Shown here in pieces: positions 18,401 through 24,980 of a stretch of 64,000 bases of DNA (position 1 is the first letter of the stretch; every line of letters begins with the position of its first letter). The stretch covers positions 62,001 through 126,000 of the forward strand of contig JAFGGG010000006.1 in NCBI GenBank assembly GCA_016930675.1, in the 5' to 3' direction. Both the position numbers and the translations under genes were made by a program. Below the pieces are notes generated by a model. That model saw nothing but the letters and a program-made list of their open reading frames with translations. It searched no databases and was not told the origin of the DNA. This stretch comes from Spirochaetales bacterium. GTDB taxonomy: Bacteria > Spirochaetota > Spirochaetia > SZUA-6 > RPPD01.

Positions 18401-18504
18401 TGGATGTCTTCCAGTTCTTCGCCCATGCTTGAAAGAATTTCCTTTTCCGAACCAAGGGAGTCCAGTACCTCTTTAAACTGTTCTATATCATCTAAGCGTG
18501 GCAT
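15469..18504 (-). CDS. Large TPR membrane protein with Pro/Glu-rich N-terminus (FlcA-like?)
   Basis: 1011 residues. Residues 1-310 are a low-complexity Pro/Glu/Ala-rich segment, probably disordered. A folded helical part follows (about 325-420). One membrane helix is at about 424-450 (GPAFIIAAVAIFALIALALF). Residues about 455-950 are TPR-type repeats, expected in the periplasm. The opening (MPRLDDIEQFKEVLDSLGSE) and the architecture recall the spirochaete periplasmic flagellar collar protein FlcA (BB0326 in Borrelia), a TPR protein around the flagellar motor; this is from memory and unverified. No flagellar gene is in the window. It is convergent with ilvE, with a 16-bp gap. Confidence 0.7.
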   Translation of the reverse strand: MPRLDDIEQFKEVLDSLGSEKEILSSMGEELEDIQPPEQGLSSDLTDLLGIADQEAETPQSTEPEPPPLPAEPEPTPPISEGEPFDIADLDSLLKTDQPEQPATADITTEEPAETAPPLPTAEPEAEITTAPAEPPPIEESAATEQGPIPPLSQGFSIDLDKEFPTEEIPPVEGADLAEFELPDISDITEPPAQDKETAAPDLEEDAFAGLADLDSGVAPPPEVPQAEPPAVAETPTEESFEIPPLETQPSEDQALEPPEGEMPSMETEPSEDFALDEFALPDFGEEYGISQEIPPPEEPSMEPALEPPVQEQEISLPVAGELPEAVEDLKLTEREFKNLQQTLISLPRNLKIIIEELIGEKELKGNNLRKLLDLLIEGQPPREIAAFVSTIIGKKITLPKRYEKKTGIAFEREKESLAYIFKRKLGPAFIIAAVAIFALIALALFGYQFIYQPLAALSVYQEGYDAIAENKFDYSVQKFNEASAIWDYKDQYYRFAQAYIKKEKYNLAVQKYETLLKKYPYDEKGALDYAHFLSSRGDISKADFRKAQDIINQHILDRELFHYKGLMALGDNYLRWGDADNTHYEDALRTYQQLHERYPGEDEVMLRLLNYFIHVNNPVQVDWYKNYFRDKQYTPVDPEIYARLAGYLIDRGDMEDVKDILSKTIEADSKLPESYYELARYYDRLHQTELEKMVLEGNPETKEDDLPEIFKKYFEDNPHKRTAAERVKKYILTYNMLGEYYYNKQEFPDPTEAEKYFSQAITLYEAARRNKEVGVDKEFGKIYANLGDIYYYVDEHDTLALEMYTQAENSLYNAPAMKYKKGYIYYKRRDYENALLEFYGASADLRNNHAILFALANTLYKRKAYSSALGNYIYLLGLLEDEKNAIAILRPEDNPLHNALMEKYYITHNNLGVTYFQLSQTLSDPEKLTQALVELENSAEIFDVLSRNPDSMARLESTKTATESTRVKKPAPEPYANMDIIMHSKNIELIIYEDLPMDIEQKRFRKKDQL

Positions 18505-18600
18505 TTACTTCTCTATATCAAAGTTCGGTAAATTACAGCATAATTCTTAGCTATCTTATACCAATACTCGATTGCGGTTTACCGCAATATACTTAAGCAA

Positions 18601-18629
18601 TTGCATTTTTTTCCCGAGAAGTCTAGTAT
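18601..18629 (+). promoter_or_regulatory. Promoter of the CBM48 gene, near-leaderless
   Basis: TTGCAT (18601-18606), 17-nt spacer, TAGTAT (18624-18629). The start site would be at about 18636, three bases from the ATG at 18639, and no Shine-Dalgarno sequence exists. Confidence 0.5.
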
Positions 18630-18638
18630 AGCAAAATA

Positions 18639-19337
18639 ATGAAAAAACTTAAAAGCATTTTGGTATTTTTTCTATTATTTTCTCTACCCCTGGCCGTATT
18701 CGCCCGTAATGCCACGTCACTTTATGTTTATGTGCAGGATATTAATGCGGCAGGACCACCTGAGATCTATGACGATTCCATTATTTTTACCTATCAGACC
18801 AAGGAACAAGTGTATTTTGTGGGTGCGCGTTTTGCACATGAGAATTACCGGATTTTGCATTATTATACAAAAAACGCCAGAGGCCTTTTTGTGCTTGTTC
18901 TTCCTATGCCGGAAGATGTGAGTGTCTTAAAATATCGTATAGTCATAGACGGATTATGGATAGCTGATCCGTTTAATCCGGAGTCGGAGGAAGACGAGCT
19001 GGGAATTAAACATTCTCTGCTTTTTTTACAGAAGAGATTGCCAAGATTTATCATCAGTCCCGAAATACTGCCGAACGGCATGGTTAAGTTCAATTTAAAA
19101 GCAGAAAGCGAAAGTATGGTGTTTATTGCCGGGGATTTCAATAATTGGGATCCTTTTACATACAAGCTTTCCGAGGTTACCCCCGGATTTTATTCTATTA
19201 CCTTAAAATTATATCCGGGCCGTCATCACTATTATTTTCTTGTTAACGGAAGAAGGGTTATTGATCCATATAATACCGAAGTAAATAAAGATATGGATGG
19301 GCTTAAGGTTTCAAGCTTTATGCTACCGGACTTCTAA
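18639..19337 (+). CDS. Secreted protein with glycogen-binding (CBM48/AMPK-type) domains
   Basis: 232 residues with a signal peptide (about 1-22, ending LAVFA). Residues about 25-125 look like a first immunoglobulin-like carbohydrate-binding unit (VYFVGARFAHENYRI, KYRIVIDGLWIADPFNPES) and about 140-232 a second (VFIAGDFNNWDPFTYKL, PGRHHYYFLVNGRRVIDPYN). The second carries the family's Asn-Trp-Asp and Gly-Arg-His patterns. CBM48 domains usually bind alpha-glucans and are attached to branching or debranching enzymes; here there is no catalytic domain, and the protein is exported. Its ligand is not known. The stop codon overlaps the convergent next gene by 4 bp. Confidence 0.75.
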   Translation: MKKLKSILVFFLLFSLPLAVFARNATSLYVYVQDINAAGPPEIYDDSIIFTYQTKEQVYFVGARFAHENYRILHYYTKNARGLFVLVLPMPEDVSVLKYRIVIDGLWIADPFNPESEEDELGIKHSLLFLQKRLPRFIISPEILPNGMVKFNLKAESESMVFIAGDFNNWDPFTYKLSEVTPGFYSITLKLYPGRHHYYFLVNGRRVIDPYNTEVNKDMDGLKVSSFMLPDF

Positions 19338-20308
19338 GATTCTTCCTCCGGCTGTTCTTCCTCTTTTTGTACTATTTTTTCCAATACGGATGCTAATTCG
19401 GAAGCCAAGGAAAGACTAAGCTTAAGTGCATAGTCTTCAGGTTTTGTTACGTGCAATGATTGACAGATTTTTTTAAAGGCTGAAAATTCCTGATCTATCA
19501 GGTCTAAAAAAGCATCCTTTTGTTTTGCGATATTTACCAGAATTTCTCTTGTTTTATATTTATCGTCCAAAGCAAAAGCCAAAGTCGAACGAATCCGTGA
19601 GAATTCTCTTGCCTGTTTTGTATACAGCGGTACTAACTGTTTTAAGGGTATGTTGGCTAATATATTTTTATCAATATCTTTCAAGCTTTCTCTTTTTTCC
19701 TTGTTGATTAACTCCGCATAATTCTTTTGGATGTTTTCAAAGATCTTATTAAAGGTCATTCTAAAATTACTATAAAAGGCTTGAGCCTTCTTTTTATCTT
19801 TGATGTTCGGTGAAAGCTTGTTCATGGTTTCCCGTTCTCGTTTATAAATATAAATCTGAGTGAGAATCTTTTTCACTTCCTGTTTGTTTTTATACTGCGG
19901 ATCTTCCTTAATCTTGGAGAGAACATCGGCGATTATTTCATTAATGTCATTATGTCCGTCTGAAGCCGCATGTGAATCCTTGGAAAAGGAAAAGCTTAAT
20001 GAACCCGAAGAAAATAAACGCTGAATGAGAATGAGGAATACCAATGCGCCTAAATCTCTGCTTTTGGTTTTAAGCTCATCAAAACTGAAAGATTTAAATT
20101 TCATCTCCGCCAAAATAGTAAACAGGGGATTAAGCAGAGAGGTTTTATACTCGGTTATCCCCGATTCGACTGCAAATTTCAATCCAGTAATATATTGATT
20201 GAGATCATCATTGTTCAAATTGAAATACTCAATCAGATCACGAACGAGTAACGCTGATTTTGTGATATCTGCCCAATCACCACTGATTCGCTTTGTAAGT
20301 TCCTGCAT
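19334..20308 (-). CDS. Unknown helical protein
   Basis: 324 residues, no signal peptide. Helical and highly charged, with a middle coiled-coil-like region (KIKEDPQYKNKQEVKKILTQ) and an acidic end (EEQPEEES). A hydrophobic segment near residues 90-108 (LGALVFLILIQRLFSSGSL) may be a buried helix, not necessarily a membrane anchor. No family is recognised. The ATG at 20308 lies only 7 nt after a TAATAT -10 element, so the message would be nearly leaderless. It is transcribed away from the barrel gene at 20456. Confidence 0.65.
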   Translation of the reverse strand: MQELTKRISGDWADITKSALLVRDLIEYFNLNNDDLNQYITGLKFAVESGITEYKTSLLNPLFTILAEMKFKSFSFDELKTKSRDLGALVFLILIQRLFSSGSLSFSFSKDSHAASDGHNDINEIIADVLSKIKEDPQYKNKQEVKKILTQIYIYKRERETMNKLSPNIKDKKKAQAFYSNFRMTFNKIFENIQKNYAELINKEKRESLKDIDKNILANIPLKQLVPLYTKQAREFSRIRSTLAFALDDKYKTREILVNIAKQKDAFLDLIDQEFSAFKKICQSLHVTKPEDYALKLSLSLASELASVLEKIVQKEEEQPEEES

Positions 20309-20315
20309 AGCCCAT

Positions 20316-20345
20316 ATATTAGTATGGTTTTAATGCTCTTTGCAA
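20316..20345 (-). promoter_or_regulatory. Minus-strand promoter, near-leaderless
   Basis: On the minus strand TTGCAA (20345-20340), 18-nt spacer, TAATAT (20321-20316), then 7 nt to the ATG at 20308 and no Shine-Dalgarno sequence. Confidence 0.45.
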
Positions 20346-20405
20346 GAGTGAACTTTTCAAAAATAATCCAATTTGATTAATATTATATTGAATCTCGTAA
20401 AAGCC

Positions 20406-20434
20406 TTGACAACAAGAGTGATTCATTCTTATAA
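20406..20434 (+). promoter_or_regulatory. Promoter of the outer-membrane-type protein
   Basis: TTGACA (20406-20411), 17-nt spacer, TTATAA (20429-20434). The strong ribosome-binding site AAGGAGG is at 20444-20450. Confidence 0.6.
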
Positions 20435-20455
20435 AGAATATACAAGGAGGGAACA

Positions 20456-21574
20456 ATTAAAAAGTTTTTCTGCGTCATAGTTATATCCCTGTTACTTTCA
20501 TTATCTGCCTTTTCTCAATTCAGTATATCGGGAAAATTTCTGTACAAGTGGGTGCTGGGTGAGGATGAAAATGATGTAATCCAAAATCACAGTATTGACG
20601 ATTCCTTCCTCACCTTAAAAATAAATCCATATACGTTTACTCAGGTAGAAATAGGAGTTATTGCCAGACATGATGTTAATCTTATGGATATGAGTAACCA
20701 AGAAATCGTGGATGTTATCCGGTTGCATAAAGCCCAGGTAAGCGTTGATGTGCTGAACACGCTGGGAATTGAAGCGTTTCCTCTTTCTACCACGTTAACA
20801 GTGGGCCTGGTTGACAAGGAAGATTTAGATCCTGCCAGGATAACGCATCATGAATTGGAAGACGTGTCCCGGATGGAGGTTGAGGACTGGGGTGTCTGTA
20901 TTGATTATGAGATGGCACTTATCGGTTTAAGAGCGGTTGTCGCGACTTCCCAACTGGACAAAGCATGGCCCCACACACTCGTAAGTCTGTATGGAAAGAT
21001 AGATCCTGTGCTTTTTGAGTTGGCTGTGGAAGCGGCGGATGACGGAAGCAGTGCGATCGGACATTTCGGAGCCACTGTTGGATATGAATTTTACATCAAT
21101 CAGAATCTGAATATTATTGCCGGTTTAGATGTGGATTTTGGATTCGCCCAGGGTTTTAATGAATTGATCAGCTGGGGAGCGGGAGTTGCATGTGCGTATA
21201 CCGAGGAAGAGCTTGCTGTAAAAGCCTCTCTGGCAGCGGAAGGACGATTCGGAAGGGACGCACAGGTAGAAGTTACTGGCCAAGCCTTTAGGGGTGTGTC
21301 CGCTGCGTTTGAAGTATGGCCGATATCAGTATTGGGATTTGGAGTTGCCTCTGTACTATCTGTGTATGAAGAAGCACCCTCACTGCTGGCAAACTGTGAA
21401 ATCGCTGTATTGTTAAAATTAGGAATGGTGGAATTTGCCCTGGGTTATGTAATAATACCGGAAGGCGCGGGAAACGAACCATTGGCGGAAAAACTTGTCT
21501 GGGCTACGGACCTTAAAGGCACTCAAGGCGAAAATATAAGCGGCTTGTTTTTTATGACAAAAATTGAATTTTAG
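20456..21574 (+). CDS. Putative secreted/outer-membrane barrel protein with an ATT start
   Basis: Reading back from the first conventional start (GTG, 20552) the same frame stays open to a TAA at 20432, and encodes a clear signal peptide, (M)KKFFCVIVISLLLSLSAFS, beginning at ATT 20456. No ATG, GTG or TTG lies between that TAA and the signal peptide, and AAGGAGG sits 5 nt before the ATT. So the true start is very probably ATT, or an ATG altered by mutation or sequencing error. The mature part (about 350 residues) alternates short hydrophobic strands and turns (GATVGYEFYINQNLNIIAGL, SWGAGVACAYTEEELAVKA), typical of an outer-membrane barrel. No named family is recognised. Confidence 0.7.
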   Translation: MKKFFCVIVISLLLSLSAFSQFSISGKFLYKWVLGEDENDVIQNHSIDDSFLTLKINPYTFTQVEIGVIARHDVNLMDMSNQEIVDVIRLHKAQVSVDVLNTLGIEAFPLSTTLTVGLVDKEDLDPARITHHELEDVSRMEVEDWGVCIDYEMALIGLRAVVATSQLDKAWPHTLVSLYGKIDPVLFELAVEAADDGSSAIGHFGATVGYEFYINQNLNIIAGLDVDFGFAQGFNELISWGAGVACAYTEEELAVKASLAAEGRFGRDAQVEVTGQAFRGVSAAFEVWPISVLGFGVASVLSVYEEAPSLLANCEIAVLLKLGMVEFALGYVIIPEGAGNEPLAEKLVWATDLKGTQGENISGLFFMTKIEF

Positions 21575-21592
21575 AAATGAGAATCATAAAAT

Positions 21593-21814
21593 ATGGAGTA
21601 TCTTCCACTTATAAACAGCCAAGGAGAAATTATCGGCAAAGCTACACGAAGTCAATGCCACGGCAATCCTGATCTGATTCATCCTGTTGTGCATCTGCTT
21701 ATTTTAAATAGTGAGCACAACCTGTTTTTACAGAAACGATCCCCTGCCAAAGATTTGTTTCCTAATTTTAAAGAGGAATTTAGCAGGCTTATGCGGGTTG
21801 AAGGAGTATTGTGA
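21593..21814 (+). pseudogene. Truncated Nudix hydrolase (IPP-isomerase-like) N-terminus
   Basis: 73 residues that match the first third of IDI-like Nudix hydrolases: EYLPLINSQGEIIGKATR, then HPVVHLLILNSEHNLFLQKRSPAKDLFP. The normal continuation (a WD.S.GGH segment and the Nudix box GX5EX7REUXEEXGU) is missing; after FPNF the protein runs into EEFSRLMRVEGVL and stops. Without the Nudix box it cannot bind metal or hydrolyse a nucleoside diphosphate, so it is best seen as a remnant left by a deletion. Its stop (TGA) overlaps the recQ ATG, with an AAGGAG site inside its end, so it now serves at least as a translated leader of recQ. Confidence 0.65.
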
Positions 21815-23319
21815 TGGAAAAATCCCGTTCTTCTGCAAGGTTTAATACTGATCTTACAGAAGATCCGGTCGTGACCGCCGCTAAAAATAGTTATGGTATT
21901 GATTATCTCTATCCGTATCAACGATTGGTTATTGCCAATACCCTGGATCAAGTAGACCAAATTGTTATTTTGCCGACCGGAGCGGGAAAATCACTCTGTT
22001 TTCAACTTGCAGCACAATTCTTTAAAGGAGCCACACTGGTTGTTGTGCCTTTGCTTTCGCTGTTACACGATCATGTACGAAGGCTAGAACAGATTAAGAA
22101 CACGATCGGAGTATTAAAGGGAGGGCAAAAGCAAGCGGAACGAATCTGCCTTTATAAAAGAATCAGGCAGGACAAGGTAAAGATTGTATTTGCCACTCCT
22201 GAAGTTATTTTGCTTAAAAGTGTGCTGGGAAGCCTAAAGCGCTTAACAATAACTCATCTGGTATTCGATGAAGCTCACTGCGTGAGTGAGTGGGGAGAGA
22301 GGTTCCGGCCGGCTTATCTCGCCATGAGTGATATTGTGGCGGCATTTAGTTCAAGCCTGGTCACCGCTTTTACTGCGACGGCTTCAGCTACGGTGATTGA
22401 GCGGATTCAAGACATCCTGTTTAAGGCACGTTGTCCTCAGGTTGTGGCTGATCTTCCTGATAGACCCAATATTTATTATAAAACAGTACCTGTAATTTCC
22501 AAAACAAAAGTACTTGTTAAAGCTTGTTCGCTGGAAAAGAAACCACTGGTCGTATTTTCTAGGAGTAGAACCGGGGCGGAGCAGTACGCTCGACTGTTGC
22601 GCCGACGTCTTCCGGGCAGGGAAATTTATTTTTATCATGCGGGTTTGAACGGAGCGGAAAGAAAAAATATTGAACAATGGTTTTTTGATTCCGCCTCGGG
22701 AATTCTTGTATCTACTTCAGCTTACGGAATGGGTGTGGATAAGTCCGATATCCGCACAATAATTCATGTTGACGTACCGCCGTCGGTTGAAGCCTATCTG
22801 CAGGAATCGGGCAGGGCGGGACGTGACGGGAAACCGGCTCGCGCTCTTATGCTTTATTCAATCCAGGATATTAACTTTGCCGACAGGATAGATGATGATT
22901 TTCTTAGGCAGCGTTTTGTATGGTTGTTACATAATGTCTGTTTAAAGGGGATCTGCCGCAGAAAGGCGCTGTTGAAACTCCTCGGACATGATGCTGACTA
23001 CTGCGCAGGGTGTGATATATGCAATAAAGAGGCGGTAAAGGAGCCCGAAGGAGAGAGGAGTATTCTGGCCTTTTTTAAGCGCTGGAATCGACGGTTTAAC
23101 TTAAGGCAGGGCATAAAGGTGCTTAAAGGTGAGTATAGCTATGAACTTCAGCAAGGATTCCGTTCGCGTTTTTATGGGTTCGGTATGTTGGCTGATTGGG
23201 AAAAAGAAGATATACATGAAGCATTGCACAATTTATGTGAAGCGGATAAAATAGCGATACCTGGGTGGGGATTCTTCAAGCATAGAATTAGGATACGCAA
23301 TTCGCATTTTGACAAATGA
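21814..23319 (+). CDS. RecQ-family DNA helicase, short form
   Basis: 501 residues. Motif 0 and Walker A are seen as YPYQRLVIANTL and ILPTGAGKSLCF (about 47-58), DEAH box as VFDEAHCVSEWG (about 150-161) with the RecQ aromatic-rich loop RFRPAYL, motif V/VI as VSTSAYGMGVDKSDIRTIIHV and QESGRAGRDGK. A zinc-site region with CLKGICRR and CAGCDIC follows, then a short winged-helix-like end; there is no HRDC domain. The enzyme unwinds DNA 3'-5' in repair. It overlaps the truncated Nudix gene by one base (TGATG) and should be translated by coupling to it; a GTG at 21811 is an alternative start. Confidence 0.9.
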   Translation: MEKSRSSARFNTDLTEDPVVTAAKNSYGIDYLYPYQRLVIANTLDQVDQIVILPTGAGKSLCFQLAAQFFKGATLVVVPLLSLLHDHVRRLEQIKNTIGVLKGGQKQAERICLYKRIRQDKVKIVFATPEVILLKSVLGSLKRLTITHLVFDEAHCVSEWGERFRPAYLAMSDIVAAFSSSLVTAFTATASATVIERIQDILFKARCPQVVADLPDRPNIYYKTVPVISKTKVLVKACSLEKKPLVVFSRSRTGAEQYARLLRRRLPGREIYFYHAGLNGAERKNIEQWFFDSASGILVSTSAYGMGVDKSDIRTIIHVDVPPSVEAYLQESGRAGRDGKPARALMLYSIQDINFADRIDDDFLRQRFVWLLHNVCLKGICRRKALLKLLGHDADYCAGCDICNKEAVKEPEGERSILAFFKRWNRRFNLRQGIKVLKGEYSYELQQGFRSRFYGFGMLADWEKEDIHEALHNLCEADKIAIPGWGFFKHRIRIRNSHFDK

Positions 23320-23348
23320 GAATTGCGTTATTCTTCGAACTGGTACTG

Positions 23349-23434
23349 GCGATTCTAAATTTGCCCGATTATAAGGCAGTTTCAAATACATCTATTAATT
23401 GTATTGGATACAAATGGTGCAAATTTAGAATCGC
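23349..23434 (+). repeat. 86-bp inverted-repeat element, copy B
   Basis: Ends GCGATTCTAAATTTG (23349-23363) and CAAATTTAGAATCGC (23420-23434) are perfect 15-bp inverted repeats. Inside are CCCGATTATAAGGCA on the left and ATACAAATGGTG on the right, and a 6-bp hairpin pairs 23385-23390 with 23400-23405. An AGAATTG box lies 28 nt before the left end. It separates recQ from the FecR-type gene; the predicted promoter of the latter starts 22 bp after it. Confidence 0.9.
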
Positions 23435-23456
23435 TGTATTAAGATTTTGTAGAATT

Positions 23457-23483
23457 TTGAAACCCGGTGTGATATTGTATAAT
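23457..23483 (+). promoter_or_regulatory. Promoter of the FecR/PEGA gene
   Basis: TTGAAA (23457-23462) and TATAAT (23478-23483) with a short 15-nt spacer; TAATTG at 23480 gives the usual 17 nt. The ribosome-binding site AGAAGGA is at about 23495-23501, before the ATG at 23509. Confidence 0.45.
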
Positions 23484-23508
23484 TGTATAAACAATAGAAG
23501 GAAAAACT

Positions 23509-24780
23509 ATGAAAACAAGTGAAAAAATAATTCTTCTTCTTGGAATATTCACTCTTTTGGGAGCAGCCATTCTCCTCACTGTGTTGTTTGTCTTTGCTCC
23601 GGGATCTGAGCGGGAAGTTGTGGCTTTGGCCGCCTTAAAAGCCCCGTCTTCAGATCAGGCATTGGTGACCTTTCTCTCCGGCGAAGTGTTTATTTACAGA
23701 AACAATGAATGGAAAGCCGTTGAAATCGGTGATTATCTTGAAGCGGATGATTTTGTGAGAGTATTTGCCGATTCTTACTGTGAAGTACAGTTCGGTGATA
23801 ATTCTATCATATCCATTCAGGAGAATACGCTTTTGCACTTAAATGAGGTATATCATTCCGATTCCGAGAGAGATATTGAAATAGATATCAAATTGGGTAC
23901 GTTGTTATGTCGAGTTGAAAAGATTACCGGAAATACGAAATTCCGCGTGAAATCCTCTCTTATAGCTTTTGGTGTACGGGGAACCGAATTCCTCCTAAGA
24001 AAGGCGGAAGGTAGAACCCTGCTGGCTGTCCGAGAAGGAAAAGTCGCGCTCATTACTTTGGACAGCGGAGAGGAACGGATATTGGTGGGAGAGAAGCAGG
24101 AAATTGAAATAGATGATGAAAGCGGAAGGTTGGGAGAATTGAGTGCTTTATCCGAACTTAATAAGAGTCAGCTGGAATTGATAGAAAAACTTAAATTACT
24201 GCCTCTCAAAGAAAAATATATAATCGAACTTGTAAAAATAGCAGTAGTAGTAGATCCGCTTGATGCGGAGATTTACCTGGCAGGGGAGCGTGTGGGATAT
24301 GGGGTTTATGCCGGTCTGTTTACAGTCGGAGAAGAGCTTTCATTTATAATCAGACGTAACGGGTATCAGGAAAAACGGTTGATCATTCCGGTAGAAAAGG
24401 GTGGTGACAGCGAATACCGAATTAAACTGGAATTGGCTGAACCGCTTACCGGCCTTTCCGATGTAAAGATCACTATCGACATGAAAGCAATGGCAGATGA
24501 ACTTGAAGATAATATTGAGCTGCTTGAGCAGAAATTAAAGGTAACTGAGCTTGAAAAAGACAGATTTAAATCTAAAATTGATACGTTAAACGATAGAATA
24601 GAACAAATCGCTCATAATGAAACGGAACTGAAAGTACAGATAACAAAATTGAAGGATGAAAAAACCAAGCTTGAGGCAGAGTTGAATAAAATGAAAGATG
24701 ATATGCTTGTAATAAAAAAAGAGCTTGATGAGAAAACGGAACTCCTGCGTAGTATTCATGAAGATACCGGAGATCAATAG
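23509..24780 (+). CDS. FecR-domain and PEGA-domain membrane protein with coiled-coil tail
   Basis: 423 residues. A membrane anchor spans about residues 7-30 (ILLLGIFTLLGAAILLTVLF). A FecR-type beta domain follows at about 45-205, with VTFLSGEVFIYRNNEWKAVE, DSYCEVQFGDNSIISI and the signature FGVRGTEFLLRKAEGRTLLAVREG. A PEGA repeat lies at about 245-300 (VVDPLDAEIYLAGERVGYGVY) and residues about 310-420 are a long charged coiled coil. FecR proteins normally sense signals across the membrane with a sigma factor, but the stand-alone FecR-PEGA form is common in spirochaetes and is of unknown function. No sigma factor gene is adjacent. It lies between element copies B and C. Confidence 0.8.
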   Translation: MKTSEKIILLLGIFTLLGAAILLTVLFVFAPGSEREVVALAALKAPSSDQALVTFLSGEVFIYRNNEWKAVEIGDYLEADDFVRVFADSYCEVQFGDNSIISIQENTLLHLNEVYHSDSERDIEIDIKLGTLLCRVEKITGNTKFRVKSSLIAFGVRGTEFLLRKAEGRTLLAVREGKVALITLDSGEERILVGEKQEIEIDDESGRLGELSALSELNKSQLELIEKLKLLPLKEKYIIELVKIAVVVDPLDAEIYLAGERVGYGVYAGLFTVGEELSFIIRRNGYQEKRLIIPVEKGGDSEYRIKLELAEPLTGLSDVKITIDMKAMADELEDNIELLEQKLKVTELEKDRFKSKIDTLNDRIEQIAHNETELKVQITKLKDEKTKLEAELNKMKDDMLVIKKELDEKTELLRSIHEDTGDQ

Positions 24781-24837
24781 TTTTACCAATTCTACATGTA
24801 ACCCTTTAGAATTGGAATTTATGTTAATTTGGCGGTA

Positions 24838-24923
24838 GCAATTCGAAATTTGCCCGATTATAAGGGCATTTTATTATATAACTGTTACTTTATATGCTTT
24901 GTATGGTTCAAATTTCGAATTGC
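24838..24923 (+). repeat. 86-bp inverted-repeat element, copy C
   Basis: Ends GCAATTCGAAATTTG (24838-24852) and CAAATTTCGAATTGC (24909-24923) pair perfectly, although both differ from those of copy B: paired positions 3 and 8 have changed together. Left internal motif CCCGATTATAAGGGCA; internal hairpin 24876-24881 with 24890-24895. AGAATTG is 30 nt before the left end. The alaS promoter begins 20 bp after it, so the element is outside the predicted alaS mRNA. Confidence 0.9.
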
Positions 24924-24942
24924 TGTAATAGCCTAAAAAGCA

Positions 24943-24971
24943 TTGACATTCAAAGCCCGACAGCATATATT
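24943..24971 (+). promoter_or_regulatory. Promoter of alaS, near-leaderless
   Basis: TTGACA (24943-24948), 17-nt spacer, TATATT (24966-24971). The start site falls near 24978, two or three bases before the ATG at 24981. There is no Shine-Dalgarno sequence. Confidence 0.65.
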
Positions 24972-24980
24972 TCATAAACT

